Assembly: GCF_000421145.1 (NCBI RefSeq)
Contig: NZ_ATWH01000011.1
Coordinates: 62,001-126,000, forward strand
Length of the DNA: 64,000 nucleotides
Direction of reading: 5' to 3'
Source: Glaciibacter superstes DSM 21135
Lineage (GTDB): Bacteria; Actinomycetota; Actinomycetes; Actinomycetales; Microbacteriaceae
Shown here one piece after another: positions 17,290 through 25,782 of the stretch. The position numbers and the translations under genes were made by a program. Under the pieces are notes generated by a model that saw only the letters and a list, made by a program, of their open reading frames with translations, had not been told where the DNA came from and made no database searches. How positions within the stretch are numbered: position 1 is the first letter of the stretch; each line of letters starts with the position of its first letter.

Positions 17290-17655
17290 ATGTTCGGTCT
17301 GACCTTCGAGAAGCTCCTCATCATCGGGGTCATCGCTGTTTTCCTGCTCGGCCCGGAGCGATTGCCCCACTACGCCGCCCAACTCGGCCGCCTCGTGCGC
17401 CAGCTTCGGGACATGGCCAACGGCGCGAAAGACCGCGTGCGCGATGAGATGGGCCCCGAGTTCGACGACCTGGACTGGAAGAAGCTCGATCCCCGACAGT
17501 ACGACCCGCGCCGCATCATCCGCGAGGCGCTGGCCGACGCCGACCCGCTCGCAGACGAGCCCGCGACCGTCTCCCGTGCGCCCAATCCGAACGGCGCCTA
17601 CCTGCAGAAGAAGAACGGCGCGGCGCCGGCCCCGTTCGACTCCGAGGCCACCTGA
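17290..17655 (+). CDS. tatB: Sec-independent protein translocase subunit TatB
   Basis: 121 residues. It has a single N-terminal membrane helix (about 5-20) ending in GPERLP (21-26), then an amphipathic helix (AAQLGRLVRQLRDMANGAKDR region) and a hydrophilic Pro/Ala-rich tail. Together with TatA/TatC it forms the receptor complex for folded, twin-arginine-signal proteins. The start is set at the ATG in front of MFGLTFEKLL. Its tail converges on the aldehyde dehydrogenase gene, 92 bp away, where no clear terminator is seen. Confidence 0.92.
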   Translation: MFGLTFEKLLIIGVIAVFLLGPERLPHYAAQLGRLVRQLRDMANGAKDRVRDEMGPEFDDLDWKKLDPRQYDPRRIIREALADADPLADEPATVSRAPNPNGAYLQKKNGAAPAPFDSEAT

Positions 17656-17747
17656 CGCGGCATGCGCACGTTGTGAGGTGCCAGCTTCTCTTAGTGTTGC
17701 GGGCGCCGCACCAGGACATGCTGGCCCCTCACGCGCGGGGACTGCGG

Positions 17748-19298
17748 TCAGCGCCGGCGGACGGCCTTCAGGACGCGCGCCAGCAGCAGCATCGGACCGG
17801 CAAGCCCTGCGAACTCCCGGCCGAGCCGGGGGAGTTGCAGCAGCCCCGTCGCGCGCGAGATGGTCATGGCATCGACGAACCTGAGCAGTCCCTCCGGGCC
17901 GTTTCTGCGCCCGAGCCCAGACTGTTTGACGCCGCCCATCGGAGCGTCGATCGAAGAAAAAGACCCGCGATAGCCCTCGTTGATGTTGACGCTCCCGGCC
18001 TCGATGGCGGCCGCGACGCGGAACGCTCGGCGCGGTGAACCCGACAGTACCGAGGCATTCAGGCCGAACGCACTGCTGTTCGCGGCCAGGATCGCTTCCT
18101 GGTCAGAGTCGACGATCGTCACAGACACCACAGGGCCGAACGTCTCGGTCGCAAAACACTCCATCTCCGGTGTGACCCCGGTGAGGATGGTCGGCTCGAA
18201 GAACAGCGGCCCGATGTCTGGCCTGGCCCTTCCGCCGGCCGCCACCGTCGCTCCACGCGACACCGCGTCAGCAACATGAGCGGAGACCCGGTCGAGCTGT
18301 GCCTGGGTGGTGAGGGAACCGACATCGGTCGAATAGTCGAACGCACCACCGAGCTTCAGACGGCCGGTCACCTCGGCGAACTCCCGCAGGAAGTCGGCTG
18401 CGACCGGGCGCTGCACGTAAATCCGCTCGATGGACACGCACAACTGCCCCAGCGAGGAGAAACAGGCGTACGCGGCATCCGTCGCCGCCTTTCTCGGGTC
18501 TGCGTCGTCAAGCACCAGCAGGGGATTCTTACCGCCGAGCTCGAGAGACGCACCGGTGAGATTCTCGGCAGCCTGGGCGGCGACGCGCTTGCCGGTGGCC
18601 GTCGAACCCGTGAAGCAGATGAAGTCGGCCTCGTTCGTGACCGCGCTGCCGATGGTCGACCCGTCGCCGGTGACGACGCTCCACAGCTGCTCTGGCACGC
18701 CCGCTTCGATGAACGCGCTGCGGAGGGCGAGGATGCTGAGCGCCCCCTGGTTGTCGGCCTTCTGCACGACCCCGCAGCCTGCGGCGAGGGCGGGAATGAC
18801 GTCCATGGCCGCCAGACTGAGCGGATAGTTCCACGGCGTGATGACGCCGGCGACACCCTTGGGCCGGTAGCGCACCCTGGTGGTGACGACAAGGGGGATG
18901 CCTGCTCGACGGCGACCACCTCGCAGCACCGGCCTGGCGGCAAGCGCGTTGTAGCGGGTGACGCTCGCGACCTGGAAGATCTCCTCGAACGCCTGCCCAC
19001 GGGTCTTGCCCGTCTCGGACTGCACGATATCCAGCATCCGCTCGCGGCGCTCCAGAACCAGGTCGTGCGCACGGAGAAGCACAGCCCGCCGGTGCGCGAA
19101 GCCGGCGCGCGCCCAGGCCAGCTGTTCCAGTCGAGCCCTGGCATAGGCATCCCGAACGTCGTTCTCACTGCTCACCGGAAGCTCGTGTAGCACGAGTCCG
19201 CTGAACGGCGCGATCACGGGAACGGTCTCACCTGAGGAGGAGACGATGTCGCGGTCGAGCGTGACGATGAGCTGGTTGTCGAGTGGAGAGGCTGGCAT
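17748..19298 (-). CDS. Aldehyde dehydrogenase, succinate-semialdehyde dehydrogenase-like
   Basis: 516 residues. The NAD(P)-dependent aldehyde dehydrogenase residues are all present: Asn157 in TPWNYPL, Glu253 in LELGGKNP and Cys287 in SLGQLCVS. The general organisation and GSTATGKRVA fit the GabD2/succinate-semialdehyde dehydrogenase branch, which feeds succinate to the TCA cycle. Substrate assignment is by overall resemblance only. A TAGACT box 6 nt before the ATG indicates a leaderless transcript. No gabT or other pathway gene is near. Confidence 0.85.
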   Translation of the reverse strand: MPASPLDNQLIVTLDRDIVSSSGETVPVIAPFSGLVLHELPVSSENDVRDAYARARLEQLAWARAGFAHRRAVLLRAHDLVLERRERMLDIVQSETGKTRGQAFEEIFQVASVTRYNALAARPVLRGGRRRAGIPLVVTTRVRYRPKGVAGVITPWNYPLSLAAMDVIPALAAGCGVVQKADNQGALSILALRSAFIEAGVPEQLWSVVTGDGSTIGSAVTNEADFICFTGSTATGKRVAAQAAENLTGASLELGGKNPLLVLDDADPRKAATDAAYACFSSLGQLCVSIERIYVQRPVAADFLREFAEVTGRLKLGGAFDYSTDVGSLTTQAQLDRVSAHVADAVSRGATVAAGGRARPDIGPLFFEPTILTGVTPEMECFATETFGPVVSVTIVDSDQEAILAANSSAFGLNASVLSGSPRRAFRVAAAIEAGSVNINEGYRGSFSSIDAPMGGVKQSGLGRRNGPEGLLRFVDAMTISRATGLLQLPRLGREFAGLAGPMLLLARVLKAVRRR

Positions 19299-19310
19299 AC
19301 CGGCAGTCTA
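19299..19310 (-). promoter_or_regulatory. Leaderless promoter of the aldehyde dehydrogenase gene
   Basis: Minus strand: TAGACT (19310-19305), 6 nt, ATG at 19298. Confidence 0.6.
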
Positions 19311-19319
19311 AGACAGCGG

Positions 19320-20216
19320 TCAGTACCCGCAGTACGCGGCGACCCAACCGTAGATCTGGCTGCGGAGCGCGTTGCCGACGGTGAGTTTCCAGGTGCCGGA
19401 CGGGCCGGCGGACGTCGTGATGGCGAACGGGAAGACCGTTCCGACCTTGTCTTCCGCGATGGCATGCGGGTCACACCGGGCGGGGCGGAGGTCGAGCGAC
19501 ACGGTCTGCTGCGGGCCGGTGCCATCGATCACGGTGGCGACGGGCCAGCCGCCGCCCGAAGGGGAATCGAGGAGGATGGTGGATCCGACGCTGTCGATGG
19601 TGACGCTCCTGGGTGCGCCGGTCGGAGTCAGCGCAAGATCGATCCAGGCGACGGATGCCGCGCCGATTCCCTCGATGCGGAGGATGTCGGCCGGGGTGAC
19701 AGTGAGCACGGAATCGATCGCCTCGCCGAGGCAGTCCTCCGCGGCGATGCGGTCGATCGCGCCGGTGTCGTCGTCGGGGGAGGAGACGGTCGCGTCTGCC
19801 GTGCGGCCGTCGGGCATCCGCCACTCGACGGTGAGTGTCGCCGGCGCGCCGAGTTCGCCGCTGCACACCGGGTCGCCGAGCTGAACCCGGAGGTCGCGGG
19901 TGAGGCCGGGGCGCAGGAGAACTTCCCCGGTGAACATCGCCCGCCCGCCGAAGTGCGGCGAGGTGAACTCGGCTCCGGTGACGGTCAGGGCCTTGCTGCC
20001 GCCGTTGGTGACGCTGAGGTCCACAATGCGCGCTGCGTAGTCTGACCGCGGTTGGTACACACGCACCGTGACGCCTTCCGGCAGCCCGGCCGCGGCATCC
20101 GTCGTCTGGCTCGGCGCAGTGCCCTCGCCGGTGCAGGCAGCCAGCGCCAGAACCACACCCACGGCGACGGATGCCGCCAGCCGGGTGCGGAGGTTCACGC
20201 GACGTCGTCCTCGCAT
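19320..20216 (-). CDS. Secreted lipoprotein of unknown function
   Basis: 298 residues. A basic N-terminus (MRGRRRVNLRTR), a hydrophobic stretch and lipobox LAAC with Cys28 identify a lipoprotein. After a Thr/Ala-rich linker come beta-strand-like repeats with Ig-like character and several Cys residues. No enzyme motif is recognised. The stop is 22 bp before the aldehyde dehydrogenase start on the same strand, but that gene has its own promoter. A TAGACT box 7 nt before the ATG suggests a leaderless mRNA. Confidence 0.75.
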   Translation of the reverse strand: MRGRRRVNLRTRLAASVAVGVVLALAACTGEGTAPSQTTDAAAGLPEGVTVRVYQPRSDYAARIVDLSVTNGGSKALTVTGAEFTSPHFGGRAMFTGEVLLRPGLTRDLRVQLGDPVCSGELGAPATLTVEWRMPDGRTADATVSSPDDDTGAIDRIAAEDCLGEAIDSVLTVTPADILRIEGIGAASVAWIDLALTPTGAPRSVTIDSVGSTILLDSPSGGGWPVATVIDGTGPQQTVSLDLRPARCDPHAIAEDKVGTVFPFAITTSAGPSGTWKLTVGNALRSQIYGWVAAYCGY

Positions 20217-20229
20217 GGCGGACAGTCTA
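20217..20229 (-). promoter_or_regulatory. Leaderless-type promoter of the lipoprotein gene
   Basis: Minus strand: TAGACT (20229-20224), 7 nt, then ATG at 20216. Confidence 0.5.
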
Positions 20230-20237
20230 GAACAGCC

Positions 20238-20300
20238 CGCCGAGCCGTGACTTAAGCACGTAAAAGTGCGCTGGGAACGTGCTTAAATCACGGTTCGGCG
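20238..20300 (-). repeat. 24-bp-arm inverted repeat between mrp and the lipoprotein gene
   Basis: The arms 20238-20261 and 20277-20300 are complementary at 22 of 24 positions, with a 15-nt loop. Each core contains TTAAGCACGT or its complement. It starts 36 bp after the mrp stop and ends 8 bp before the lipoprotein -10 box. It could be the mrp terminator, a large operator or a small mobile palindrome. No T-tract is obvious. Confidence 0.7.
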
Positions 20301-20336
20301 AGACCAGATGCACGGCCAGCGGCGAGATCAGCGCGG

Positions 20337-21518
20337 TCAGCGGGGGGAGAACGGGAGACTCCGACCGGACAGACCACGGGCGCGCGTTGCGAGGCGAGTG
20401 GCGACCGCGCGGATGGCGATACTCGCCGGATCGTTCGGGTCGCTGAGCACGACGGGCACGCCGAGATCTCCTCCGGAGCGCAGGGGAACGCTGAGCGGCA
20501 CCTTGGCGAGCACCGGAACCTCAGCGTCCTGCCCAGCGGACAGTCGCCTGGCAACCTCGTCGCCCCCGCCAGATCCGAACAACTCGAGCACGGTTCCGTC
20601 GGGCTGGGCGAGCCCCGACATGTTCTCGATCACGCCGAAAACGCTCTGGCCGGTCTGGCGCGCCACAACGCCGCTGCGTTCAGCGACGTCTGCGGCGGCC
20701 GGCTGCGGCGTCGTGACCACCAGCACCTCGGCGTGCGGAAGCAGCTGCCCGACCGAGATGGCCACATCGCCGGTGCCTGGCGGCAGGTCGAGCAGCAAGA
20801 CGTCGAGATCGCCGAAGTACACGTCAGTGAGAAACTGGTTGATCGTGCGGTGCAGCATCGGTCCGCGCCACGCCACCGCGGCCTTCGGGTCGTCAATGAA
20901 CATGCCGATCGAGATGACCTTCACGTCGTACGCGATCGGCGGCAGGATCATGTCGCCGACCTGCGTCGGCTTCACGGCAAGACCGTTGCCCTCAGGCGTG
21001 GAGTCGACCAGGCCGAGCAGACCGGGAATCGAGAATCCATACACGTCGGCGTCGATCACACCGACCCGCAGTCCCTGCGCGGCCAGCTCCACGGCCAGGT
21101 TCGCCGTGATCGTTGACTTGCCGACCCCACCCTTCCCGCTGGTGACCGCATAGACGCGGGTCAGCGAATCAGGCCCGAACTGCACTCCTCTGGCGACCTT
21201 GCCGCCGCGGAGCCGCTCGGTCAGCGCCTGCCGCTGCTCGCGCGTCATCACCGAGACCTCGACCGTCGCGTTTCCGCTGCCGGAGACAGACTCAGCCGCC
21301 TCGAGTACATCACTTTCGATGCGACGCGCCGCCGGGCATCCGGCAATCGTCAAACGGATGCCGACACGCACGTGACCGTCGTCGGTCGCCGTAACGCTGC
21401 CCACCATGTCGAGCTCGGTGATGGGCCTCCGGATCTCCGGGTCGATCACCCCGGCCAGCGCGACGCGAACCTTGGCTTCTCTCGACCGGGCGACCGACTC
21501 AGAGGTCAACCGGCCCAC
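20337..21518 (-). CDS. mrp: Mrp/ApbC/NBP35-family iron-sulfur cluster carrier ATPase
   Basis: About 393 residues. The N-terminal DUF59/MIP18-like domain (VIDPEIRRPITELDMV) is followed by the deviant P-loop GKGGVGKS, LLLDLPPGTGDVA and GVIENMSG motifs of Mrp ATPases, which deliver Fe-S clusters to apoproteins. The GTG at 21518 is preferred because the more upstream ATG (21578) would overlap the DUF1003 gene by 80 bp and family similarity starts around VARSREAKV. The CxxC seen near the C-terminus of many Mrp proteins is replaced by sequence around LELFGSGGG. It overlaps the DUF1003 gene by 20 bp. Confidence 0.88.
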   Translation of the reverse strand: MGRLTSESVARSREAKVRVALAGVIDPEIRRPITELDMVGSVTATDDGHVRVGIRLTIAGCPAARRIESDVLEAAESVSGSGNATVEVSVMTREQRQALTERLRGGKVARGVQFGPDSLTRVYAVTSGKGGVGKSTITANLAVELAAQGLRVGVIDADVYGFSIPGLLGLVDSTPEGNGLAVKPTQVGDMILPPIAYDVKVISIGMFIDDPKAAVAWRGPMLHRTINQFLTDVYFGDLDVLLLDLPPGTGDVAISVGQLLPHAEVLVVTTPQPAAADVAERSGVVARQTGQSVFGVIENMSGLAQPDGTVLELFGSGGGDEVARRLSAGQDAEVPVLAKVPLSVPLRSGGDLGVPVVLSDPNDPASIAIRAVATRLATRARGLSGRSLPFSPR

Positions 21519-22077
21519 GCTCGCTGTTGCGTGCCGCCCCGTCTGCCGCTGCCCTGGGGCTGTCAGGTTCTTCCTCACCCTGCCGCTCGTCGAGCGATTC
21601 GAGCAGGCTGCGCAGCTCAGCGCGGATGAAGTCCTTCGATGCCATGTCTTTCACCGCGAGCCGGAGCGCAACGACCTCACGCGCGAGGTATTCGGTGTCT
21701 GCGAGGTTGCGTTCCGCACGCTGCCGGTCCTGTTCGATCTGCACCCGGTCGCGGTCGTCCTGGCGGTTCTGCGCGAGCAGGATCATCGGGGCGGCGTACG
21801 ACGCCTGCAAGGACAGCACAAGGGTCAGCGCAATGAAGCCGAGTTCGATCGAGTCGAAGCGCAGGTGAATCGGGGCAACGGTGTTCCAGAGGATCCACGC
21901 GATGGTGAAGCCCGTGAGCCCGAGCAGGAACCACGGCGTGCCCATGCCGCGTGCGATCGACTCGGTGAAGCGGCCGAAGCGGTCACTGTTGCCACCCCGA
22001 CCACGGCCGATCAGCGCATTGCTGCGCAGGCCCTTCGGCGCGTCGAGGCGGACATCTGACTTGTTAACCCTTGCCAT
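21499..22077 (-). CDS. DUF1003 domain-containing membrane protein
   Basis: 192 residues. Two membrane helices (about 48-66 and 82-102) and the conserved SIARGMGTPWFL and LSLQASYAAPMILLAQNRQ segments identify DUF1003. A charged coiled-coil-like region (DRVQIEQDRQRAER and on) forms the C-terminal third. The ATG at 22077 is chosen because GGAGGAG lies about 7 nt upstream; a GTG two codons earlier is the alternative. It overlaps the stop of the MgtE_N/CBS gene and sits between it and mrp, an arrangement conserved in actinobacteria. Function unknown. Confidence 0.85.
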   Translation of the reverse strand: MARVNKSDVRLDAPKGLRSNALIGRGRGGNSDRFGRFTESIARGMGTPWFLLGLTGFTIAWILWNTVAPIHLRFDSIELGFIALTLVLSLQASYAAPMILLAQNRQDDRDRVQIEQDRQRAERNLADTEYLAREVVALRLAVKDMASKDFIRAELRSLLESLDERQGEEEPDSPRAAADGAARNSERGPVDL

Positions 22078-23395
22078 GTCCACTCCTCCTTCCGCCCGGG
22101 AGCTGGATACTGCCGGTCATCAACTGTGTTCTCTCCGCCGCCCGGCGCTGAACGTCGTCGTTGCCGTCACGGCTTCGCCAGTCGTCAGGCAGCAGGTAGT
22201 CGAGGACGTCGTCAATCGTCACCACCCCGACGAGTCGGTGGTTCTCGTCGACCACGGGCACGGAGACGAGGTCGTAACTCGCCAGGATGCGGGAGACCTC
22301 CGCCGCCGAGGTGTCTGCGGTGACGGGTTCGAGACCCGCGTCCAGCAGCGTGCCGAGCCGCTCATGGGGCGGGTAGCGCAGCATCCGCTGGAAATGCACC
22401 ATGCCGAGGAATCGGCCTGTCGGTGGTTCGTACGGCGGCAGTGTCACGCAGATCGCCGCGCCGAGCGCCGGTGCCAGGTCATGGCGACGGATGAGGGCCA
22501 GGCCCTCTGCGACGGTGGCGTCGGCCGAGACGATGATCGGCTCCGTCGTCATGAGCCCGCCAGCCGTGTCCGGTGCGTAGGAGAGCAGGAAGCGCACGTC
22601 TTCCGCCTCCTCCGGCTCCATCAGGTCGAGAAGCTGCTCGCCACGCTCCTCTGGAAGCTGCGCGATGAGGTCTGCGGCGTCATCCGGCTGCATGTGGTCG
22701 AGCACGTCGGCCGCGCGGGCGTCGCCGAGGGTGGTGAGGATGCTGACCTGCTCGTGCTCCGGCATCTCCTCAAGGGCGTCGGCGAGGCGATCGTCTGAGA
22801 GCTCGCCCGCGACCTCGAACATGCGCTCCTGCGGTAGGTCAAGGAGGGTATTCGCCAGGTCGGCCGGCTTCAGCTCGGAGTATGTCGCGATCAGCTGTTC
22901 TGCCGACTGTGCTTCGCCCGCCGTGGTCTTCTCCCGAACCTCATTCCAGGTCACAAACGCGGTCGTGCCCTTCGCGAACGGGGAGCCGCCGACCTTCGGG
23001 CGCCTCACGAACAGCTGGCTGACCGCCCAATCGCCCTGGGGAGAGGCCTCAATGGCGACGTCTTCGATGGTGGCTTCGCCCGAACCGTCGTTGAAGAGCA
23101 TCTTGCGGCCGAGCAACTCGGCGATCACCCGTACCTCACCGCCGCGCTGCTCGAACCGGCGCACGTTGATGAGACCCGTGGTGATGATCTGGCCACTGCC
23201 GATACTCGTGACCCGATTGATCGACACGAACACCCGCCGTTTTCCGGGGATTTCGACGATCAGGCCGACAACGCGGGGCGGGTCGCTTTTTCGGTAGACC
23301 ACCAATACATCGCGCACCTTGCCCACGCGGTCGCCCGCGGGGTCGAAAACGGTGCACCCGGCCAGTCGGGCGACAAATACTCTGGTGGCACTCAC
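22064..23395 (-). CDS. PRC-barrel, MgtE N-domain and CBS-pair protein without transporter domain
   Basis: 443 residues. Two PRC-barrel-like segments (about 1-135) are followed by an MgtE intracellular N domain (LADALEEMPEHEQVSIL..., about 165-270) and a CBS pair (GLMTTEPIIVSAD... to VTIDDVLDYLLPDDW, about 272-418). There are no membrane helices, so it is not a Mg2+ channel itself but resembles the cytosolic sensor part of MgtE. It is first gene of the three-gene unit with DUF1003 and mrp. GTG start with a leaderless TAGATT promoter. Confidence 0.85.
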   Translation of the reverse strand: MSATRVFVARLAGCTVFDPAGDRVGKVRDVLVVYRKSDPPRVVGLIVEIPGKRRVFVSINRVTSIGSGQIITTGLINVRRFEQRGGEVRVIAELLGRKMLFNDGSGEATIEDVAIEASPQGDWAVSQLFVRRPKVGGSPFAKGTTAFVTWNEVREKTTAGEAQSAEQLIATYSELKPADLANTLLDLPQERMFEVAGELSDDRLADALEEMPEHEQVSILTTLGDARAADVLDHMQPDDAADLIAQLPEERGEQLLDLMEPEEAEDVRFLLSYAPDTAGGLMTTEPIIVSADATVAEGLALIRRHDLAPALGAAICVTLPPYEPPTGRFLGMVHFQRMLRYPPHERLGTLLDAGLEPVTADTSAAEVSRILASYDLVSVPVVDENHRLVGVVTIDDVLDYLLPDDWRSRDGNDDVQRRAAERTQLMTGSIQLPGGRRSGHGKG

Positions 23396-23407
23396 AGTAC
23401 AAATCTA
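23396..23407 (-). promoter_or_regulatory. Leaderless promoter of the PRC/MgtE_N/CBS-DUF1003-mrp operon
   Basis: Minus strand: TAGATT (23407-23402), 6 nt, GTG at 23395. It is the same hexamer and spacing as at dapE. Confidence 0.65.
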
Positions 23408-23451
23408 GGCCACCGGGCGGTGATTTCCGGCCCCCGTGGGAGAATGGCGGC

Positions 23452-24135
23452 ATGAGCAGTCAATCTCCGTTCGGTGGCCGCAGGGGCGCCAGGTTTCCCA
23501 CACTTCCCAAAGGGGACGTCGTGCAGACGTACGAGACCTACCAGGAGGCGCAGGCCGCGGTCGACACTCTGGCTAAGGCCGATTTTCCGGTCAAGGAACT
23601 CTCGATCATCGGCAGTGACCTGAAGACGGTCGAGCGGGTGACGGGCAAGCTCACCTGGGGCCGCGTCGCGATTGCGGGCGCGGCATCCGGAGCCTGGCTC
23701 GGCGTATTTTTCGGCCTGCTCTTCTTCATCTTCTCACCCGCCGGAGCCGGGCTGCCGTTCCTTATCGCCGCCGTGCTGATCGGCGCCGGTTTCGGAATGC
23801 TGTTCGGCGTCGTCAGCTATTCGATCAACCGCCGTCGGCGCGACTTCACCTCTGTCATGCAGGTGATCGCCGGGGGGTACCAGGTCATCGTCGAGACCAG
23901 CCTCGTCAACCGCGCACGCAACGTGCTGGCCGGCCACGGCGAATCGGCAGACGCGCAGACGGCGACGGATGCTGCGCCGGCGCCGCATCCGTCAGACCCG
24001 CCGCGTGGCCTGCCGTCGCAAACGGAGCCGCCTGCAGCGACGCCAGAGACCGAAGACCCGACGCCCAGTGATGTTCCGGCCGGTACGCCGCCGCCTGAGG
24101 CGCCTCCGCGTTACGGTGAGCGCCCCGGCAGCTAG
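23452..24135 (+). CDS. General stress protein 17M-like membrane protein
   Basis: 227 residues. The N-terminal YflT/GSP17M-like fold (VVQTYETYQEAQAAVDTL, FPVKELSIIGSDL) is followed by two glycine-rich membrane segments (about 78-98 and 105-125) and a Pro/Thr-rich C-terminal tail with repeated TPPPEAPP-like content. It corresponds to the Rv1234-type protein at the end of this conserved block. A GAGAAT hexamer lies 6 nt before the ATG, compatible with leaderless transcription. Role unknown. Confidence 0.8.
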   Translation: MSSQSPFGGRRGARFPTLPKGDVVQTYETYQEAQAAVDTLAKADFPVKELSIIGSDLKTVERVTGKLTWGRVAIAGAASGAWLGVFFGLLFFIFSPAGAGLPFLIAAVLIGAGFGMLFGVVSYSINRRRRDFTSVMQVIAGGYQVIVETSLVNRARNVLAGHGESADAQTATDAAPAPHPSDPPRGLPSQTEPPAATPETEDPTPSDVPAGTPPPEAPPRYGERPGS

Positions 24136-24140
24136 CCGCA

Positions 24141-24172
24141 GAACTGATTACCCGCCGAACTGATTACCCGCC
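24141..24172 (-). repeat. Perfect 16-bp tandem duplication across the pepP stop
   Basis: GAACTGATTACCCGCC occurs at 24141-24156 and 24157-24172. The second copy contains the TAA stop of the minus-strand aminopeptidase gene (24164-24166), so the stop region is exactly duplicated downstream. Confidence 0.95.
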
Positions 24173-25732
24173 GAGGCGCGCGATCCAGGCCTCTACGTCG
24201 TCTGCTGTGCGCGGGATGGCTGCCGAGAGGTTCTCCGCCCCCTCTGCTGTGATCAGGATGTCGTCTTCGATGCGCACGCCGATTCCGCGGAACTCCGCCG
24301 GAACCGTCAGGTCGTCCGGCTGGAAGTAGAGCCCGGGCTCGATGGTGAACACCATGCCGGGTTCGATGACGCCGTCCATGTACATCTCGCGCCGCGCCTG
24401 CGCGCAGTCGTGCACGTCGAGACCCAGGTGGTGGCTGGTGCCGTGCACCATGTACCTGCGGTGGTGCCCGTTGTCGGGCTCCAGGGCTTCCTCCGCAGTG
24501 ACCGGCAGCATGCCCCAGTCTGCGACGTGCCGCGCGATGACCGCCATGGCCGCTGCATGTACCTCGCGGAACACCGCGCCGGGCCTGGCGACGGCGAATG
24601 CGGCATCCGCTGCCTCGCGCACGGCCTCGTACACCTGGCGCTGCACATCGCTGAACCGGCCGTTGACGGGCAGGGTGCGGGTGATGTCGGCCGTGTAGTA
24701 GCTGTCGATCTCGACGCCGGCGTCGATCAGGATCACGTCGCCCGGTACAACAGGACCGTTGTTGTGGGTCCAGTGCAGGATGCAGGCGTGGGGTCCGGAT
24801 GCGGCGATCGTGTCGTAACCGACGGTGTTGCCGTCTGCGCGAGCGCGGGTGTTGAAGACGCCCTCGACCAGGCGCTCTCCCCGTTCGTGCGTGCTCGACC
24901 TGGCGAGGTCGGCGATCACGTCTTCGAAGCCGCGCGCCGTGGCGGCGACGGCGAGGCGCATCTGCTCGATCTCCCAGGCATCCTTGACCAGACGAAGCTC
25001 TGACAGGTCGCGGGCCAGCTGTTCGTCTGGGTCGTGTTCCCCGTTGACCTCAAGGCTGAACGGCGAATCAGAGGCGTTGGTGCTGAGTGCACGCTCTGCC
25101 GCGAAGCGGAGCCTGGCCTCATCGACGCTCTCGGTGAGTGCCGGGTCTGCCTCGCGATTGACGAGAGTCTCGCTGTTGATCGTCTCGAGAACACCGTCGA
25201 ACTCTGCGATGCCGCGCACGGCGAGGTCGAGGTCGCTGGCGACCTGCTCGATAGACGGGCGCGGCCCGATCCAGAACTCGCCGATCTCGGGGTTGGCATA
25301 GAACTCGTCTGAGTCGCGTCCGGCGCGCTCGCGGAAGTACACGGTGGCGTCGTGGCCGTTCGGCGTTGGCTCCAGCACCAGCACGGCGCCCGGCTCTGAG
25401 TCGCTGCCCCAGCCGGTGAGGTGGGCGAATGCAGAATGCGCGCGGAAGGCGTAGTCGGTATCGTTCGAGCGTTGCTTCAGCCGGCCGGCCGGGATGATCA
25501 GGCGCTGGCCTGTGTATTTCTCAGACAATCGCGCCCGGCGCGCGGCGGCGAATGCGGCGGACTCGCGAGCAGGGGGAAGCACATCGCTCTGTGGCGCCCA
25601 CTGGCTGGAGATGTAGTCCTTGAACGTGTCGGACGCCGGTGTGGTCGACCGGTTCGAATTCGGCCGCTTCTCATTGTTGTGGTCAGCGGCGTGCTGGGCG
25701 GGGGAATCGATTGTATCGGTGGAATCGGCCAT
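24164..25732 (-). CDS. pepP: Xaa-Pro aminopeptidase (aminopeptidase P family)
   Basis: 522 residues. An N-terminal creatinase-like domain (FAAARRARLSEKYTG, DYAFRAHSAFAHLTGW) precedes the pita-bread catalytic domain. Dinuclear metal ligands are visible as Asp in LIDAGVEIDSYYTAD, His in HGTSHHLGLDVHD, Glu in EPGLYF and Glu in VRIEDD. It removes N-terminal residues preceding proline. The first 60 residues are a hydrophilic Asn/Asp/Ser-rich extension typical of actinobacterial members. The ATG is preceded by GGAGGC and by a CACAAT hexamer 6 nt away. Confidence 0.93.
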   Translation of the reverse strand: MADSTDTIDSPAQHAADHNNEKRPNSNRSTTPASDTFKDYISSQWAPQSDVLPPARESAAFAAARRARLSEKYTGQRLIIPAGRLKQRSNDTDYAFRAHSAFAHLTGWGSDSEPGAVLVLEPTPNGHDATVYFRERAGRDSDEFYANPEIGEFWIGPRPSIEQVASDLDLAVRGIAEFDGVLETINSETLVNREADPALTESVDEARLRFAAERALSTNASDSPFSLEVNGEHDPDEQLARDLSELRLVKDAWEIEQMRLAVAATARGFEDVIADLARSSTHERGERLVEGVFNTRARADGNTVGYDTIAASGPHACILHWTHNNGPVVPGDVILIDAGVEIDSYYTADITRTLPVNGRFSDVQRQVYEAVREAADAAFAVARPGAVFREVHAAAMAVIARHVADWGMLPVTAEEALEPDNGHHRRYMVHGTSHHLGLDVHDCAQARREMYMDGVIEPGMVFTIEPGLYFQPDDLTVPAEFRGIGVRIEDDILITAEGAENLSAAIPRTADDVEAWIARLGG

Positions 25733-25782
25733 GCCTCCATTGTGGCACCCGGGTATCCGTGACGGCTGAAACCGGCCTCAGA

